Below are positions 10,900 to 19,912 of a DNA stretch of 61,755 nt, one piece after another. The position numbers were made by a program, and so were the translations under genes. The DNA lies in NCBI GenBank assembly GCA_029063085.1, contig JAIDOW010000011.1, forward strand, positions 1 through 61,755, read 5' to 3'. The notes under the pieces are model-generated. The model was not told the origin of the DNA. It saw nothing but the letters and a program-made list of their open reading frames with translations, and did not search any database. Source of the stretch: Lachnospiraceae bacterium (GTDB taxonomy: Bacteria > Bacillota > Clostridia > Lachnospirales > Lachnospiraceae). The first letter of the stretch is position 1. Every line of letters begins with the position of its first letter.

Positions 10900-10970
10900 T
10901 CCTGCAATGGAATGTGCCACTGTATTCTCATGAAGCCAGCTGCATTTGTGCGGATATTTGAATATTATAT

Positions 10971-11020
10971 AGATCAGGGTGTCGGGCTTATATTTTTTAT
11001 AGGCGTTGACACCCTGATTT
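10971..11020 (+). terminator. Rho-independent terminator after the corA-like gene
   Basis: ATCAGGGTGTC (about 10973-10983) pairs with GACACCCTGAT (11008-11018), followed by TTT. Confidence 0.75.
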
Positions 11021-11148
11021 CATTATAGAGAGGAAGATTTCTGGAATTAGGAAGCTGGTATAATGTTTTGTCTTTTCAGGTAATAAAATATTGTGGGAAT
11101 GCCGATATACAATATAGGTTATTGGCTTTGTAGAATTGGAGGTTGTTT

Positions 11149-13497
11149 ATGAAAGAATGGATGAGATATAAGAATAAAATTGCAGTTTTATTAAGTATAG
11201 TGATGTTGGTAGGGCTAGTTCCGGTTTTGCCGGGACATATACAGGAAGTACAGGCCGCTGCTTATAGTGTTGAAATTGTGAATCCCAGAGATAGCCATAT
11301 GACAAAGACTATAGATTCCGGGGCTGCCAGCCAGACGGTTTTGACAGGAGCCATGACACCAGTGATTTACCGAGCAGATGCAGGATATTATTTTCCGGAT
11401 GATTATCAGGCGGTAGAGGGATATGGGATTAAGGTTGCACGGAATGGGAACAGTTATTCCGAGATTATCATTTCCGGAACCCCGACTGACAATGTAACCA
11501 TTGAACTGAATGCAGCAAAAGAAAAAGAGAAACAGGAAAAACCGAGAACGGATGTTGTTTATGGTGGTTATGGAGTAATTTTGGGAACTACTACTGCAAT
11601 GGAATTTGCAAGAACCTCCAATTCGACTGTGTGGTTTGACTGTACCAAGGATTCCACAGATGCCGATGCCGGAGTCTGGTATGTGAGATTAAAGGAAACG
11701 GATACGAAAAAGGCAAGTGAGCCAGTACATGTAAATGTTCATCAAAAGACTACACCGGTAACTCCGAAATATAAGGTTACCATTACGGCACCGTTAGGTG
11801 CAATAAGGGATTCATCTTCCGGAGCGGCTATACAGGAAAATCTTTCCGGAGCTATGACAAGCGTGATTTACAAAGCGGGAGCGGGATATTATTTTCCTGC
11901 GGATTACGGTACCATGTTTGGAAATAAAAACGGAATCACGGTTACCTGGAACAGTCATAATCAGATTACCGTATCTGGAAAGCCTACCGGGAATACAGCA
12001 ATTACACTTCCCGCATTATCTGTAAAGGCTGAACAGCAGATTCCCCAAGTGACAGGTGGGATTTTAAAAATAAGCGGAACTACGACAGCGATGGAGTATG
12101 CATCATCACCCACTGCGACAAACTGGAAAACCTGTGGCGAAGGTGAGACGGTGGTAAGTGCCGGAACCTGGTATGTGAGATACAAGGAAACCGATACTAA
12201 GAAAGCCGGGACACCGGCAGCAGTAACGGCGAGTCCTCAGACCCCGGAAAATCCAGATAACCCAGACAATCCAGATGAACCAGATAATCCAGAAGAACCT
12301 GATAATCCGGACGATCCGGATGACCCATCTGATTTGGGATATAGCGTAATTATTAATAATCCGTCAGGAAGCCATATTACGATGCGTTCCGTTTCCGGTT
12401 CCGATTATCAGACTGGATTGACTGGTGCAATGGCAACTGTCACATATATTGCAAATGCCGGTTATTATTTTCCGGAAGATTATAGTATCGGACCTGTAAA
12501 CGGAATCCATGTAACGAGAAAAAGTGATACATGGCTAACCGTCTGGGGAATCCCCACAGCAGATACGAGGATTACATTGATACCGGCCGAATCTGTTGAT
12601 ACCCGGCCATATAAAGTAACAATACATAACGGAACCGGCAGTGGTGAGTATGCGGTAGGAAAGGAAGTTTCCATTACGGCAAACGCACCGGAAGCAGGGA
12701 AGAAATTTGATAAATGGAGAGTCATAAAAGGGAATGTAACTTTGGAAAACAGTCAGAAAGCGACAACAAAGTTTACGATGCATTCTGGTGATGTGGAAAT
12801 TATAGCGGAATATGCGGGAGGACAGACGACTCCGGGCGGCAGTACTGGCAATGATGCTCCAGGTACCGATGGAGAAGCACAGCTTCCTGCAAAAGAAACG
12901 ATAGAGAATAACGGAGTTGTTCTGAATCAGAAGCTGAAGGTCAAATGGAAGGGAAAAGGTCTAACGGTAAAATGGGGTAAAATAGCGAAGGCAGACGGTT
13001 ATGATATTTTTGCTGTGGAATATGGCAAGGAATTGACTGATAAGAATATGGTTAAGACTGTTAAAGGAGAGAATCAAACATCAGCAACCATTTCTAAAGT
13101 CAATAAAAAGAAGCTGAGCACTGCCGGTTCTTACAGCATAAAAGTAAAGGCATACCAGATGATAAATGGGAAAAAGGTTTATATAGCTGACGGCATAACG
13201 CTTCATATTACAGGAAAAGTGAATCGTACATACACCAATGTGAAAAGCATAAAGCTTTCAAAGAAGTCTTTTGTTTTGAAAAAAGGGAAAACTGCCAAGA
13301 TAAAAGCAAGTATCGTCAAACAGGATAAGAAGAAAAAACTGCTGCCCAAGAGCAGGCTGTCTTATCAGACCACTAATAAAAAAGTAGCTACAGTTAATAA
13401 GTCAGGAAAAATTAAAGCAGTTAAAAAGGGAACCTGTTATATATATGTAACAGCATCCAATGGAGTGAAAGCCAAAGTGAAGGTCAGGGTAAAATGA
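11149..13497 (+). CDS. Secreted surface protein with three GYYFP repeats and Ig-like modules
   Basis: The 782-residue protein starts at the ATG at 11149, six bases after TTGGAGG. A signal peptide covers residues 1 to about 38 (cleavage near VQAAAYS). Three copies of an approximately 80-residue repeat follow, each with LTGAM.. and GYYFP.DY (about 42-125, 205-290 and 398-480). The first two copies are each followed by a module with TTAMEYA-like and WYVR.KETDTKKA signatures. A Pro/Asp/Asn linker (about 366-395) precedes the third copy. Next come a divergent InlB B-repeat-like domain (KVTIHNGTGSGEYAVG, about 485-560), a basic Fn3-like domain (about 595-690) and a lysine-rich Big_2-like domain to the end. 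No LPXTG is seen. It is probably extracellular and wall-associated; the ligand is unknown. Confidence 0.85.
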   Translation: MKEWMRYKNKIAVLLSIVMLVGLVPVLPGHIQEVQAAAYSVEIVNPRDSHMTKTIDSGAASQTVLTGAMTPVIYRADAGYYFPDDYQAVEGYGIKVARNGNSYSEIIISGTPTDNVTIELNAAKEKEKQEKPRTDVVYGGYGVILGTTTAMEFARTSNSTVWFDCTKDSTDADAGVWYVRLKETDTKKASEPVHVNVHQKTTPVTPKYKVTITAPLGAIRDSSSGAAIQENLSGAMTSVIYKAGAGYYFPADYGTMFGNKNGITVTWNSHNQITVSGKPTGNTAITLPALSVKAEQQIPQVTGGILKISGTTTAMEYASSPTATNWKTCGEGETVVSAGTWYVRYKETDTKKAGTPAAVTASPQTPENPDNPDNPDEPDNPEEPDNPDDPDDPSDLGYSVIINNPSGSHITMRSVSGSDYQTGLTGAMATVTYIANAGYYFPEDYSIGPVNGIHVTRKSDTWLTVWGIPTADTRITLIPAESVDTRPYKVTIHNGTGSGEYAVGKEVSITANAPEAGKKFDKWRVIKGNVTLENSQKATTKFTMHSGDVEIIAEYAGGQTTPGGSTGNDAPGTDGEAQLPAKETIENNGVVLNQKLKVKWKGKGLTVKWGKIAKADGYDIFAVEYGKELTDKNMVKTVKGENQTSATISKVNKKKLSTAGSYSIKVKAYQMINGKKVYIADGITLHITGKVNRTYTNVKSIKLSKKSFVLKKGKTAKIKASIVKQDKKKKLLPKSRLSYQTTNKKVATVNKSGKIKAVKKGTCYIYVTASNGVKAKVKVRVK

Positions 13498-13501
13498 AAA
13501 G

Positions 13502-13537
13502 AAGGGGCTATCGCATTTATGCGGCGGCCCCTTTTTA
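13502..13537 (+). terminator. Rho-independent terminator
   Basis: AGGGGCTATCGCA pairs with TGCGGCGGCCCCT, followed by five T, just behind the stop at 13497. Confidence 0.85.
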
Positions 13538-13927
13538 ATATCTGTATTTTATTCATATTTCCGTAAACATTCGACAATAGAGTGATTTTCAATTGTTTTT
13601 TTGTAAGTAATTAATGGAAAAAATGGAACGGTCTATTCATTCATTTGGTATTTCAAATTCTGCGTATTGGGGAATTGCAGTGTTTTCGTTTAGGAAGCTT
13701 TGTTTATCTACGATATTTCCGAGAGATTATAATAAAAGAAGCTTACACTCAAGAAAAATTCAGCAGTATTGCCTAAAAAGTTTTAAAATTATATATTGTT
13801 TATAGAAATAAAAAGGGAAAAAACGGACGAATTCGATAGCATATTTGATTAACGAGAATTGATTTAAAGGACAGCAGAACAAACTAACCTTGATACAGGA
13901 TATATTTTCTGTTTTTAAGGTTGGTTT
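13538..13927. other. Non-coding stretch, convergent side of the XRE gene
   Basis: No supported gene. A 63-codon frame at 13614-13805 has no ribosome site and an untypical composition. A hairpin, AACCTT...CTGT/ACAG...AAGGTT (about 13890-13923), lies next to the stop of the reverse-strand regulator and may terminate it. It has a better T tract on the + strand. Confidence 0.4.
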
Positions 13928-14212
13928 TTATTTTTGTTTCATTGCTCTTATCAAATTCATCAAAGCATCTATTTCATTTTTTGTGAGACCGGATAAATCT
14001 ATTTCCTGTTTATATTCAATGCCCAAAAGATAATCGGTCGTCACCTTAAAAATTTTTGAGATTGAAATTAATGTCTCATATGACGGCATGCGCAATCCGG
14101 TCTCATATGCACTGATTACAGATTTTGTAAGACCGAGTTTCTGAGCGAGTTGAGCCTGTGTCAAGTTGTGATGTAAGCGTAATTGCTTGAGTGTGTTTCC
14201 GAAGTCAACCAT
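13928..14212 (-). CDS. XRE-family helix-turn-helix regulator
   Basis: The 94-residue protein has an N-terminal HTH_3 domain (residues 5-62): LRLHHNLTQAQLAQKLGLTK followed by the recognition helix SVISAYETGLRMPS, and the typical ISKIFKVTTDYLLG segment. The short C-terminal tail (about 65-94) is acidic then basic. The ribosome site GAGGAGG lies seven to eight bases from the ATG. It is divergent from the LRR gene at 14569 and has two direct repeats in its own upstream region, which fits an autorepressor. Whether it also controls the LRR gene is inference. Confidence 0.9.
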   Translation of the reverse strand: MVDFGNTLKQLRLHHNLTQAQLAQKLGLTKSVISAYETGLRMPSYETLISISKIFKVTTDYLLGIEYKQEIDLSGLTKNEIDALMNLIRAMKQK

Positions 14213-14247
14213 CTCAATACCTCCTCTGATAGAGTTTACTACAATAT

Positions 14248-14286
14248 ATGTATTTGATTGGTTGATTATGTATTTAAATAGTTGAC
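14248..14286. promoter_or_regulatory. Direct-repeat operator candidate upstream of the XRE gene
   Basis: TATGTATTTGATTGGTTGA (14248-14266) and TATGTATTTAAATAGTTGA (14268-14286) are direct repeats with a 20-base period and 16 of 19 bases identical. They lie about 40 bases upstream of the regulator start. A two-helical-turn spacing suits cooperative binding of a dimeric HTH protein on one DNA face. Confidence 0.5.
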
Positions 14287-14568
14287 TTTTGGAAGCACAT
14301 GGAATATAATTTTAAAAGATTCTATTAGATTGGAGAAGCTTATACCTTAATCTGGTGTGAGTGGTAGTAGTTATGTATAAGTTTACTGGGCATCATTTGG
14401 TTAATTGTCAAGACATATTATCAAGGATAATTGGAAAGAAAGCATTACCTTCTTCAAAAGCTATGATAGAAGTAGTTGTTATGTTTGTTAAATAAAGTTA
14501 GGGAGATGATAAATAAATTAATAAGTGAATTGCAGCTTTTTAAATTAAGATGTTAGGAGGGAATAAAA
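14287..14568. other. Intergenic region upstream of the second LRR gene
   Basis: No gene and no clear consensus promoter were recognised. The ribosome site AGGAGGG (14555-14561) precedes the GTG start at 14569. Confidence 0.4.
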
Positions 14569-16152
14569 GTGAGAAGAATTAGGAAAACAAAAAAAGTAAT
14601 GGTTTATCTGTTAACATTGGTTTTATGTCTACAAATAGGTTTGGCGAGTGGAAAGATTTGTGAGGTGAGGGCGGAGAAGACAGATGAGGGTTTGAGTTAT
14701 GATGCGACAGTGACGATAATTAAATATGATGGAGTCGAAAAGCAAGTAAAAATACCAGGGGTTTTAAATGGGCATAAGGTAATCGGTATAGGGGATGGTG
14801 CATTTGCGGAATGCAGTAGTTTGATCGGTATCGAGATTCCAGATGGTGTAACAAGCATAGGAGATAGTGCATTTGCGGGTTGTAGTAGTTTGACCGATAT
14901 CAAGATTCCAAATGGTGTAACAAGTATAGGAGATAGTACATTTGCGAGATGTAGTAGTTTAATCGGTATTGAGATTCCAAATGGTGTAACAAGTATAGGG
15001 GATGGTACATTTGCGGGTTGTAGTAGTTTAACCGGTATCAAGATTCCAAATGGTATAACAAGTATAGGAGATAGTACATTTGCGGGTTGTAGTAGCTTAA
15101 CGGATATCGAGATTCCAAATGGTGTAACAAGCATAGAGCATAGAGCATTTGCAAATTGTGAGAAGTTGGTCAGTATCAAGATTCCGAGTAGTGTAACAAG
15201 TATAGGAGATAGTGTGTTTGCGGAGTGCAGTAGTTTAATCGGTATTGAGATTCCAAGTAGTATAACAAACATAGGTGAATATGCATTTGTAAATTGTAAG
15301 GGTTTGACTAGTATTAAAATTCCAAGCAGCGTAACAAGCATAGAGCGTGGTGCATTTGTAAATTGTGAAAAGTTGACCAGTATCAAAATTCCGAGCAGCG
15401 TAGAGTTCATTAAGGATAGTGCATTTGTGGGTTGTAGCAGCATAACGTACATAGGAATTCCTAATAGTGTAACGAGTATAGGGAAATATGCATTTTCTAA
15501 ATGTGCCAGTTTAACAGGCATTAGTATTCCGGATAGTGTAATAATAATAGGAGATCATGCATTTGAATCTTGTGGCAGTTTGACCAGCATCTGTATCCCT
15601 GATAGTGTGACAAGGATATCATCTGAAACGTTTGCTGATTGTAGCAATCTGATCAGCATTACGATTCCAAACAGTGTGAAGAGTATAGATGAAAATGCAT
15701 TTAAGAATCATAATAAGGATTTAACAATATATGCAGAAGAAAATTCCTATGCAGCAATTTATGCCAAGGAGAACGGATTGGCGGTAAAAATATTATCTAA
15801 AAATCAAGATGTTTCAACGCAGACACCAAATCCGGACATGCATACAGTAGAAAAACCGAAAGTAGCAAAAGTAAAGAATTTTAAAGCTATACCAAAAAAG
15901 AAAGGATTTATATTAAAGTGGAAAAAAGTATCGGAAGCAAAAGGTTACCAGATTCAGGTCAGCACAAAGAAAAATTTTAAAGGAGCAAAAACGTATACAG
16001 TTAAAAATAAGACAAAATATACGTTTTCTAAATTAAAAAGCAGGAAAAAATATTATATTCGTATTCGGGCATATAAAATTTACAAAGCAGAAAATGAAAA
16101 AACAGTAAAATCGTATGGTAAGTATGTAACAATTAACAAAAAGACAAAGTGA
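14569..16152 (+). CDS. Secreted BspA-type LRR protein with near-identical tandem repeats
   Basis: This 527-residue protein starts at GTG with AGGAGGG seven bases upstream. A signal peptide covers residues 1 to about 35 (KVMVYLLTLVLCLQIGLASG). About thirteen 23-residue LRR_5 repeats (about 70-385) follow the pattern I-x-I-P-x-x-V-T-S-I-G-x-x-A-F-x-x-C-x-x-L. The first six are nearly identical at the DNA level (69-bp unit, about 14790-15200). A linker (about 410-430) leads to a strongly basic Fn3-like C-terminal domain (about 435-520, ILKWKKVSEAKGYQIQVSTK). That domain resembles those of the neighbouring surface proteins. No sortase signal is visible. It is probably surface-exposed; the binding partner is unknown. 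Confidence 0.9.
   Translation: MRRIRKTKKVMVYLLTLVLCLQIGLASGKICEVRAEKTDEGLSYDATVTIIKYDGVEKQVKIPGVLNGHKVIGIGDGAFAECSSLIGIEIPDGVTSIGDSAFAGCSSLTDIKIPNGVTSIGDSTFARCSSLIGIEIPNGVTSIGDGTFAGCSSLTGIKIPNGITSIGDSTFAGCSSLTDIEIPNGVTSIEHRAFANCEKLVSIKIPSSVTSIGDSVFAECSSLIGIEIPSSITNIGEYAFVNCKGLTSIKIPSSVTSIERGAFVNCEKLTSIKIPSSVEFIKDSAFVGCSSITYIGIPNSVTSIGKYAFSKCASLTGISIPDSVIIIGDHAFESCGSLTSICIPDSVTRISSETFADCSNLISITIPNSVKSIDENAFKNHNKDLTIYAEENSYAAIYAKENGLAVKILSKNQDVSTQTPNPDMHTVEKPKVAKVKNFKAIPKKKGFILKWKKVSEAKGYQIQVSTKKNFKGAKTYTVKNKTKYTFSKLKSRKKYYIRIRAYKIYKAENEKTVKSYGKYVTINKKTK
14790..15700 (+). repeat. 69-bp tandem repeat array inside the LRR gene
   Basis: About thirteen copies of a 69-bp unit encode the 23-residue LRR. 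The 5' copies differ by only a few bases (for example the repeated ATTCCAAATGGTGTAACAAG), while later copies are diverged. This gradient suggests recent expansion by slippage or unequal recombination at the 5' end of the array. Confidence 0.85.
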
Positions 16153-16242
16153 GCATTATATGAGTTTTTATAAATAAAGAACAGGAGTAGGATTGGGAAT
16201 TGCAGAAATTCACATGAATCTAAAATATGCTACACTAATAGT

Positions 16243-16276
16243 ATCGGGGATATTTTATCAAAAAATATCCCCGATT
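16243..16276. terminator. Bidirectional terminator between LRR gene and cyclophilin gene
   Basis: ATCGGGGATATTTT pairs with AAATATCCCCGAT around a short loop, between two convergent genes. Confidence 0.8.
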
Positions 16277-16300
16277 TGCTGTAAAATTATCTGTTATAGA

Positions 16301-16819
16301 TTAGCATTTCTCCGGTTCCGGATATTCCTCGCCAAAGGTATCCACAGTCATAGACTGGATTTTCTGTTCGGTAAGAGGTCTGTCATTATAATCCGTTTCC
16401 ACACAGGCAATTTTGTCTACGATATCTAATCCCTCTGTTACCTTTCCAAATGCAGCATATTCACCGTCTAAGTGAGGGCTTGTTTTATGCATGATGAAAA
16501 TCTGGGAGCCAGCAGAGTCTGGCATCATGGAACGTGCCATGGATAACACACCGGGGGTATGCTTTAAATTGTTCTCAAAGCCGTTCATGGAAAATTCACC
16601 TTTGATACTATACCCCGGTCCTCCCATTCCGGTTCCCTCGGGGCAGCCACCCTGAATCATAAAGCCTTTGATCACACGGTGAAAAATCAGTCCGTCATAA
16701 TATCCCTTTTTTACCAGGGAAATAAAATTGTTTACAGTGTTTGGTGCGATATCAGGATAAAGCTCTGCTTTCATCACATCGCCATTTTCCATTGTAATTG
16801 TTACGATTGGATTTGCCAT
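16301..16819 (-). CDS. Cyclophilin-type peptidyl-prolyl cis-trans isomerase
   Basis: This 172-residue protein lacks a signal peptide and is therefore cytoplasmic. Cyclophilin motifs are FHRVIKGFMIQGG (with the catalytic Arg), GVLSMAR, SAGSQIFIM (normally GSQFFI) and LDGEYAAFGKV (normally LDG.H..FG). It catalyses proline isomerisation and assists protein folding. The start is supported by AAAGGA upstream. It is a single-gene unit convergent with the LRR gene. Confidence 0.95.
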   Translation of the reverse strand: MANPIVTITMENGDVMKAELYPDIAPNTVNNFISLVKKGYYDGLIFHRVIKGFMIQGGCPEGTGMGGPGYSIKGEFSMNGFENNLKHTPGVLSMARSMMPDSAGSQIFIMHKTSPHLDGEYAAFGKVTEGLDIVDKIACVETDYNDRPLTEQKIQSMTVDTFGEEYPEPEKC

Positions 16820-16991
16820 AATGAAATATTCCTTTCTGTTTTAACTTGAGATAAAGGCATTTTACCATTAATCGGCAGATATTACAAGTAAAGTAAATAA
16901 ACTAAAAATTATAATAATATGTGACAGATTGGGTACTATGAATTTTGTGAACCCATTGAAAAATATGAAAAGAAAAAGAGAAAATTTTACT

Positions 16992-17019
16992 TTAACATTA
17001 AAAAGAACAGTGATATAAT
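16992..17019 (+). promoter_or_regulatory. Promoter of the first surface paralogue
   Basis: TTAACA (16992-16997), a 16-base spacer and TATAAT (17014-17019) lie just upstream of the conserved leader. Confidence 0.55.
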
Positions 17020-17030
17020 AAAAATAATAA

Positions 17031-17183
17031 GCCAAGCATATTGCATTTGGCAAAGGCAGCAAGGTCGTGGCAGAAAGTAACATAAACGCTGGAGACGGAG
17101 CATGCAGATTCGGAGAACAACAGGTACATAACAAACATAATTAAAAGCATATTCGTCTCCACAGTTTAAACAGTGGAAGGAGA
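17031..17183 (+). promoter_or_regulatory. Conserved structured 5' leader, copy A
   Basis: The leader has three parts: a first hairpin GCCAA (17031-17035)/TTGGC (17047-17051); a conserved core reading AAAGGCAGCAAGGTCGTGGC; and a second long stem GGAGACG (17091-17097)/CGTCTCC (17154-17160), extended by AGCATGC/GCATATT. The ribosome site AAGGAG follows directly. A second copy at 19913-20066 keeps the structure with one compensatory change (C-G to U-A) and one compatible change (G-U to G-C). I could not match it to a riboswitch class I know; GEMM/c-di-GMP elements share GGCAAA but not the rest. Confidence 0.6.
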
Positions 17184-17192
17184 GATGTTTTT

Positions 17193-19490
17193 ATGAAGAA
17201 ACAATTGATGGGCATTTGGACATTAATGATGATACTTTCATTGGTGTTCCTGCCTGGAGGAATGGCCGCCAAAGCGGCACAGGATAACGAACAGGTTAAT
17301 TATTGTATTTATTTTGATGCAGTTAACGGAAAGCTTTATAAGGAGAGCGGTTTTGACCCAAACAGTTATTCTAATAGTGCGGAATTATGGGAGCCGGAAT
17401 TGTCAGAAGAATATACTGATGTCAGTTCTATTACCTGTAATGGGAATGAACTGATCTTGCATAATTTTTATTTATTTCCCACAAAGATTGCAATTATCAT
17501 AAAGGGTGATGCGGTGATCAGGTTATCCGGAGAAAATGTGATAGACAAAGGGAATTTAAATACTGCAAGATGTGGCATTTATGCTTTTGATAATCTGTCT
17601 ATTACCGGAACGGGAAGTCTTGATATTGATGCTTTTTGGACTGGGATATATACGGAGGGCAGCCTGACGGTAAAAGATGCAGTTGTTAATACAAGAAGTG
17701 CGTATTATGCTGTGCATGCAAAAAAGGATTTTGTTATGGAAGGCGGTTCCGTGACAGGACAATATGCAAGTTATTATGGTGATAATAACGGAGGACATAA
17801 ATTGCATTCAACTTATGGCATTCGCGCAGACGATAACATAGTAGTAAAAGGAGGCATGCTGACCGGTGGAGTGTCAGGTGGGACTCCAGCATATGGAGTG
17901 AGTGCTGGTAGTAATATTACAGTAAATGCTGGAACATTATCTGGAACTGCTGTTCCAGGTCAGGGTGCAGCTCCGGGTGTTGGATATGCAATTGCAGCTG
18001 ATGGTACGATAACAATGAATGGAGGAACTTTGGCAGGCACTTCACGCAATCAGGATAATGTCAGCTTTTACTCATATGGAATCTATGCAGAGCAGGGTAT
18101 TATTCTAACAAATAATGCGGAAATCATAGGTGGATACAAACAAGAAAATATACATTCTGATGTGCAGCTTGCAGAGAATAAAAAATATTTTGAGGATAAG
18201 CAGGCTGACAAGAATTGCAGACATATCAGAATCACAACAAAGGTAACTGGAATTGGAAGTACATCCCCGTCTAATCCGAGTTTGGTAATCGGGGGCTCGA
18301 CGGAATTGGATGCAACCGTGATACCGGATAATGCGTCCGATTCTACAGTTAAATGGGAATCCAGTGATGATACAGTTGCTTCCGTAGATGAGAATGGAAA
18401 AGTGACTGGTCATAAGCCTGGTACGGTAACGATTACGGCAACGACGGAAGATGGCGGACATAAGAAAGAATTTACGGTAACGGTGTCCAAAAAAGACGGT
18501 GCATCAGCACCTACAGGAATTACCGCAGTTCCTCCGACTACACTGGGAGGAAGCGATGGAAAGCTTGTTGGTGTGGATGCGACAATGGAATACAGTACCA
18601 ATAAGGATTTTACAGATGCGAAATCCTGTACCGGTAACGAGGTGACTGGCCTGCCGGCAGGTACTTACTATGTACGTGTGAAAGAGACAGACGCAACAAA
18701 AGCAGGTGCTGCCACAGCTGTGACGGTTCCGGATGGTGGGAATTCCGGCGGCGGTACAGGCTCGGGCGACCCCAAAACAGACCAGGCGGTTGCAGACAGT
18801 CTGGGAGTAACCACGGACACAGCCAAGAAGATCATTGATGAGGCATCCAAGTTAGGGGTTTCCACGGACACCCTTATGATCACTGATGCAAGCATCAAGA
18901 ACATGAAATCAGATGCTGACCTCAAGGGTTCAGCCTTCGGATTGTTAAAGGCGCGAACCTCCAACCTGAAAAAGAATTCCGTAACGGTCAGATGGGACAA
19001 GGTAAAGGATGCAGACGGCTATATCCTCTACGGCAACAAATGCGGTAAGAAGAACACGTTCAAGCATATCAAGACCTTTACCAAGAACAGCACGGTAAAA
19101 TATACACAGAAGAAACTGAAGAAGGGAACCTATTACAAATACCTTGTAGTGGCATATAAGAACATAAACGGTGTAAAGGTGACGATCGCGGCAGCCAAGA
19201 ATGTCCATGCCACCACAAAGGGCGGCAGATTCGGTGTGGCAAAAGCGGTAAAGGTAAATAAGACCAGCAAGACTCTGGCAGTAAAGAAGAAATTTAAGAT
19301 TAAGGCTTCAGAGGTGAAGCTGGATAAGAAGATCAAACACCACCGCAACATCAAATTTGAATCCGACAACACCAAGGTAGCCACAGTAAATAACAAGGGA
19401 GTAGTGACAGCTAAGCAGAAAGGGAAATGCTATATTTATGTATATGCACAAAACGGTGTCTACAAGAGGATCAGGATCACGGTAAAATAG
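17193..19490 (+). CDS. Secreted surface protein, beta-helix-like domain plus Ig-like modules (paralogue 1)
   Basis: The 765-residue protein has a signal peptide at residues 1 to about 30 (FLPGGMAAKAA). Residues about 35-350 carry glycine-rich short repeats of the type GIYA..NL.I.G.G.LDI and TVN.GTL.G, which suggest a right-handed parallel beta-helix or DUF4353-like carbohydrate-binding fold. A Big_2 domain follows (about 355-435, WESSDDTVASVDENGKVTGH), then a module ending YYVRVKETDATKAG (about 445-510). A Gly/Ser linker leads to an AVADSLGV... segment (about 525-575), a basic Fn3-like domain (about 580-675) and a lysine-rich Big_2-like end. Its 3' part of about 730 bp is almost identical to that of the next gene. 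No LPXTG is seen. It is probably an adhesin or glycan-binding protein; this is inference. Confidence 0.82.
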   Translation: MKKQLMGIWTLMMILSLVFLPGGMAAKAAQDNEQVNYCIYFDAVNGKLYKESGFDPNSYSNSAELWEPELSEEYTDVSSITCNGNELILHNFYLFPTKIAIIIKGDAVIRLSGENVIDKGNLNTARCGIYAFDNLSITGTGSLDIDAFWTGIYTEGSLTVKDAVVNTRSAYYAVHAKKDFVMEGGSVTGQYASYYGDNNGGHKLHSTYGIRADDNIVVKGGMLTGGVSGGTPAYGVSAGSNITVNAGTLSGTAVPGQGAAPGVGYAIAADGTITMNGGTLAGTSRNQDNVSFYSYGIYAEQGIILTNNAEIIGGYKQENIHSDVQLAENKKYFEDKQADKNCRHIRITTKVTGIGSTSPSNPSLVIGGSTELDATVIPDNASDSTVKWESSDDTVASVDENGKVTGHKPGTVTITATTEDGGHKKEFTVTVSKKDGASAPTGITAVPPTTLGGSDGKLVGVDATMEYSTNKDFTDAKSCTGNEVTGLPAGTYYVRVKETDATKAGAATAVTVPDGGNSGGGTGSGDPKTDQAVADSLGVTTDTAKKIIDEASKLGVSTDTLMITDASIKNMKSDADLKGSAFGLLKARTSNLKKNSVTVRWDKVKDADGYILYGNKCGKKNTFKHIKTFTKNSTVKYTQKKLKKGTYYKYLVVAYKNINGVKVTIAAAKNVHATTKGGRFGVAKAVKVNKTSKTLAVKKKFKIKASEVKLDKKIKHHRNIKFESDNTKVATVNNKGVVTAKQKGKCYIYVYAQNGVYKRIRITVK

Positions 19491-19530
19491 CAGATACATA
19501 GCATTGACACAGACATTTCTTATGGTATTA

Positions 19531-19572
19531 AACCCGGCAGATTCATCCTGCTAATGAATCTGCCGGGTTTTC
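19531..19572 (+). terminator. Rho-independent terminator
   Basis: AACCCGGCAGATTCAT pairs with ATGAATCTGCCGGGTT, followed by a T tract. Confidence 0.9.
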
Positions 19573-19912
19573 CATATTTTTTTTATTTAATCAATTAAAA
19601 TAATTCCTTATTTCTTTTCGAGCTTTTCGGGATATGGAAATTCATTTTCGTTTATAAGCCCATCCTGTTTCTTTATTAAATTTTATCTTCTGTATCTTTC
19701 TGCTATAGATTCTTCCGTCATTACTGTATATTTAAGCATTTCGGTAATATTAGTTGGTGTTATAAATAAAGTAAAATTAGCTAAATATATAACTTCTTTA
19801 GTAAGTTTTAGTCTTCTTTATTTTCGCTTAACACTAGAAATATAAAGAAAAATAAACATGGCAAATTTATACTTTAATATCACAAACAAATGTGATATTA
19901 TAATAAATACAA
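19573..19912. other. Intergenic region between the surface paralogues
   Basis: No gene is visible. A perfect dyad ATATCACA-n6-TGTGATAT lies at 19877-19898, directly upstream of and abutting a TATAAT box at 19899-19904. It is a plausible operator for the downstream gene and has no equivalent at copy A. Confidence 0.45.

Noticed and set aside
13614-13805. 63-codon + strand open frame
   Set aside because: No ribosome site, located directly behind a terminator, and composition unlike a protein-coding gene.
14697-15521. 274-codon reverse-strand open frame in the LRR array
   Set aside because: It is a by-product of the 69-bp periodic repeat (a multiple of three keeps the antisense frame open), with no ribosome site and a mirrored repeat composition.
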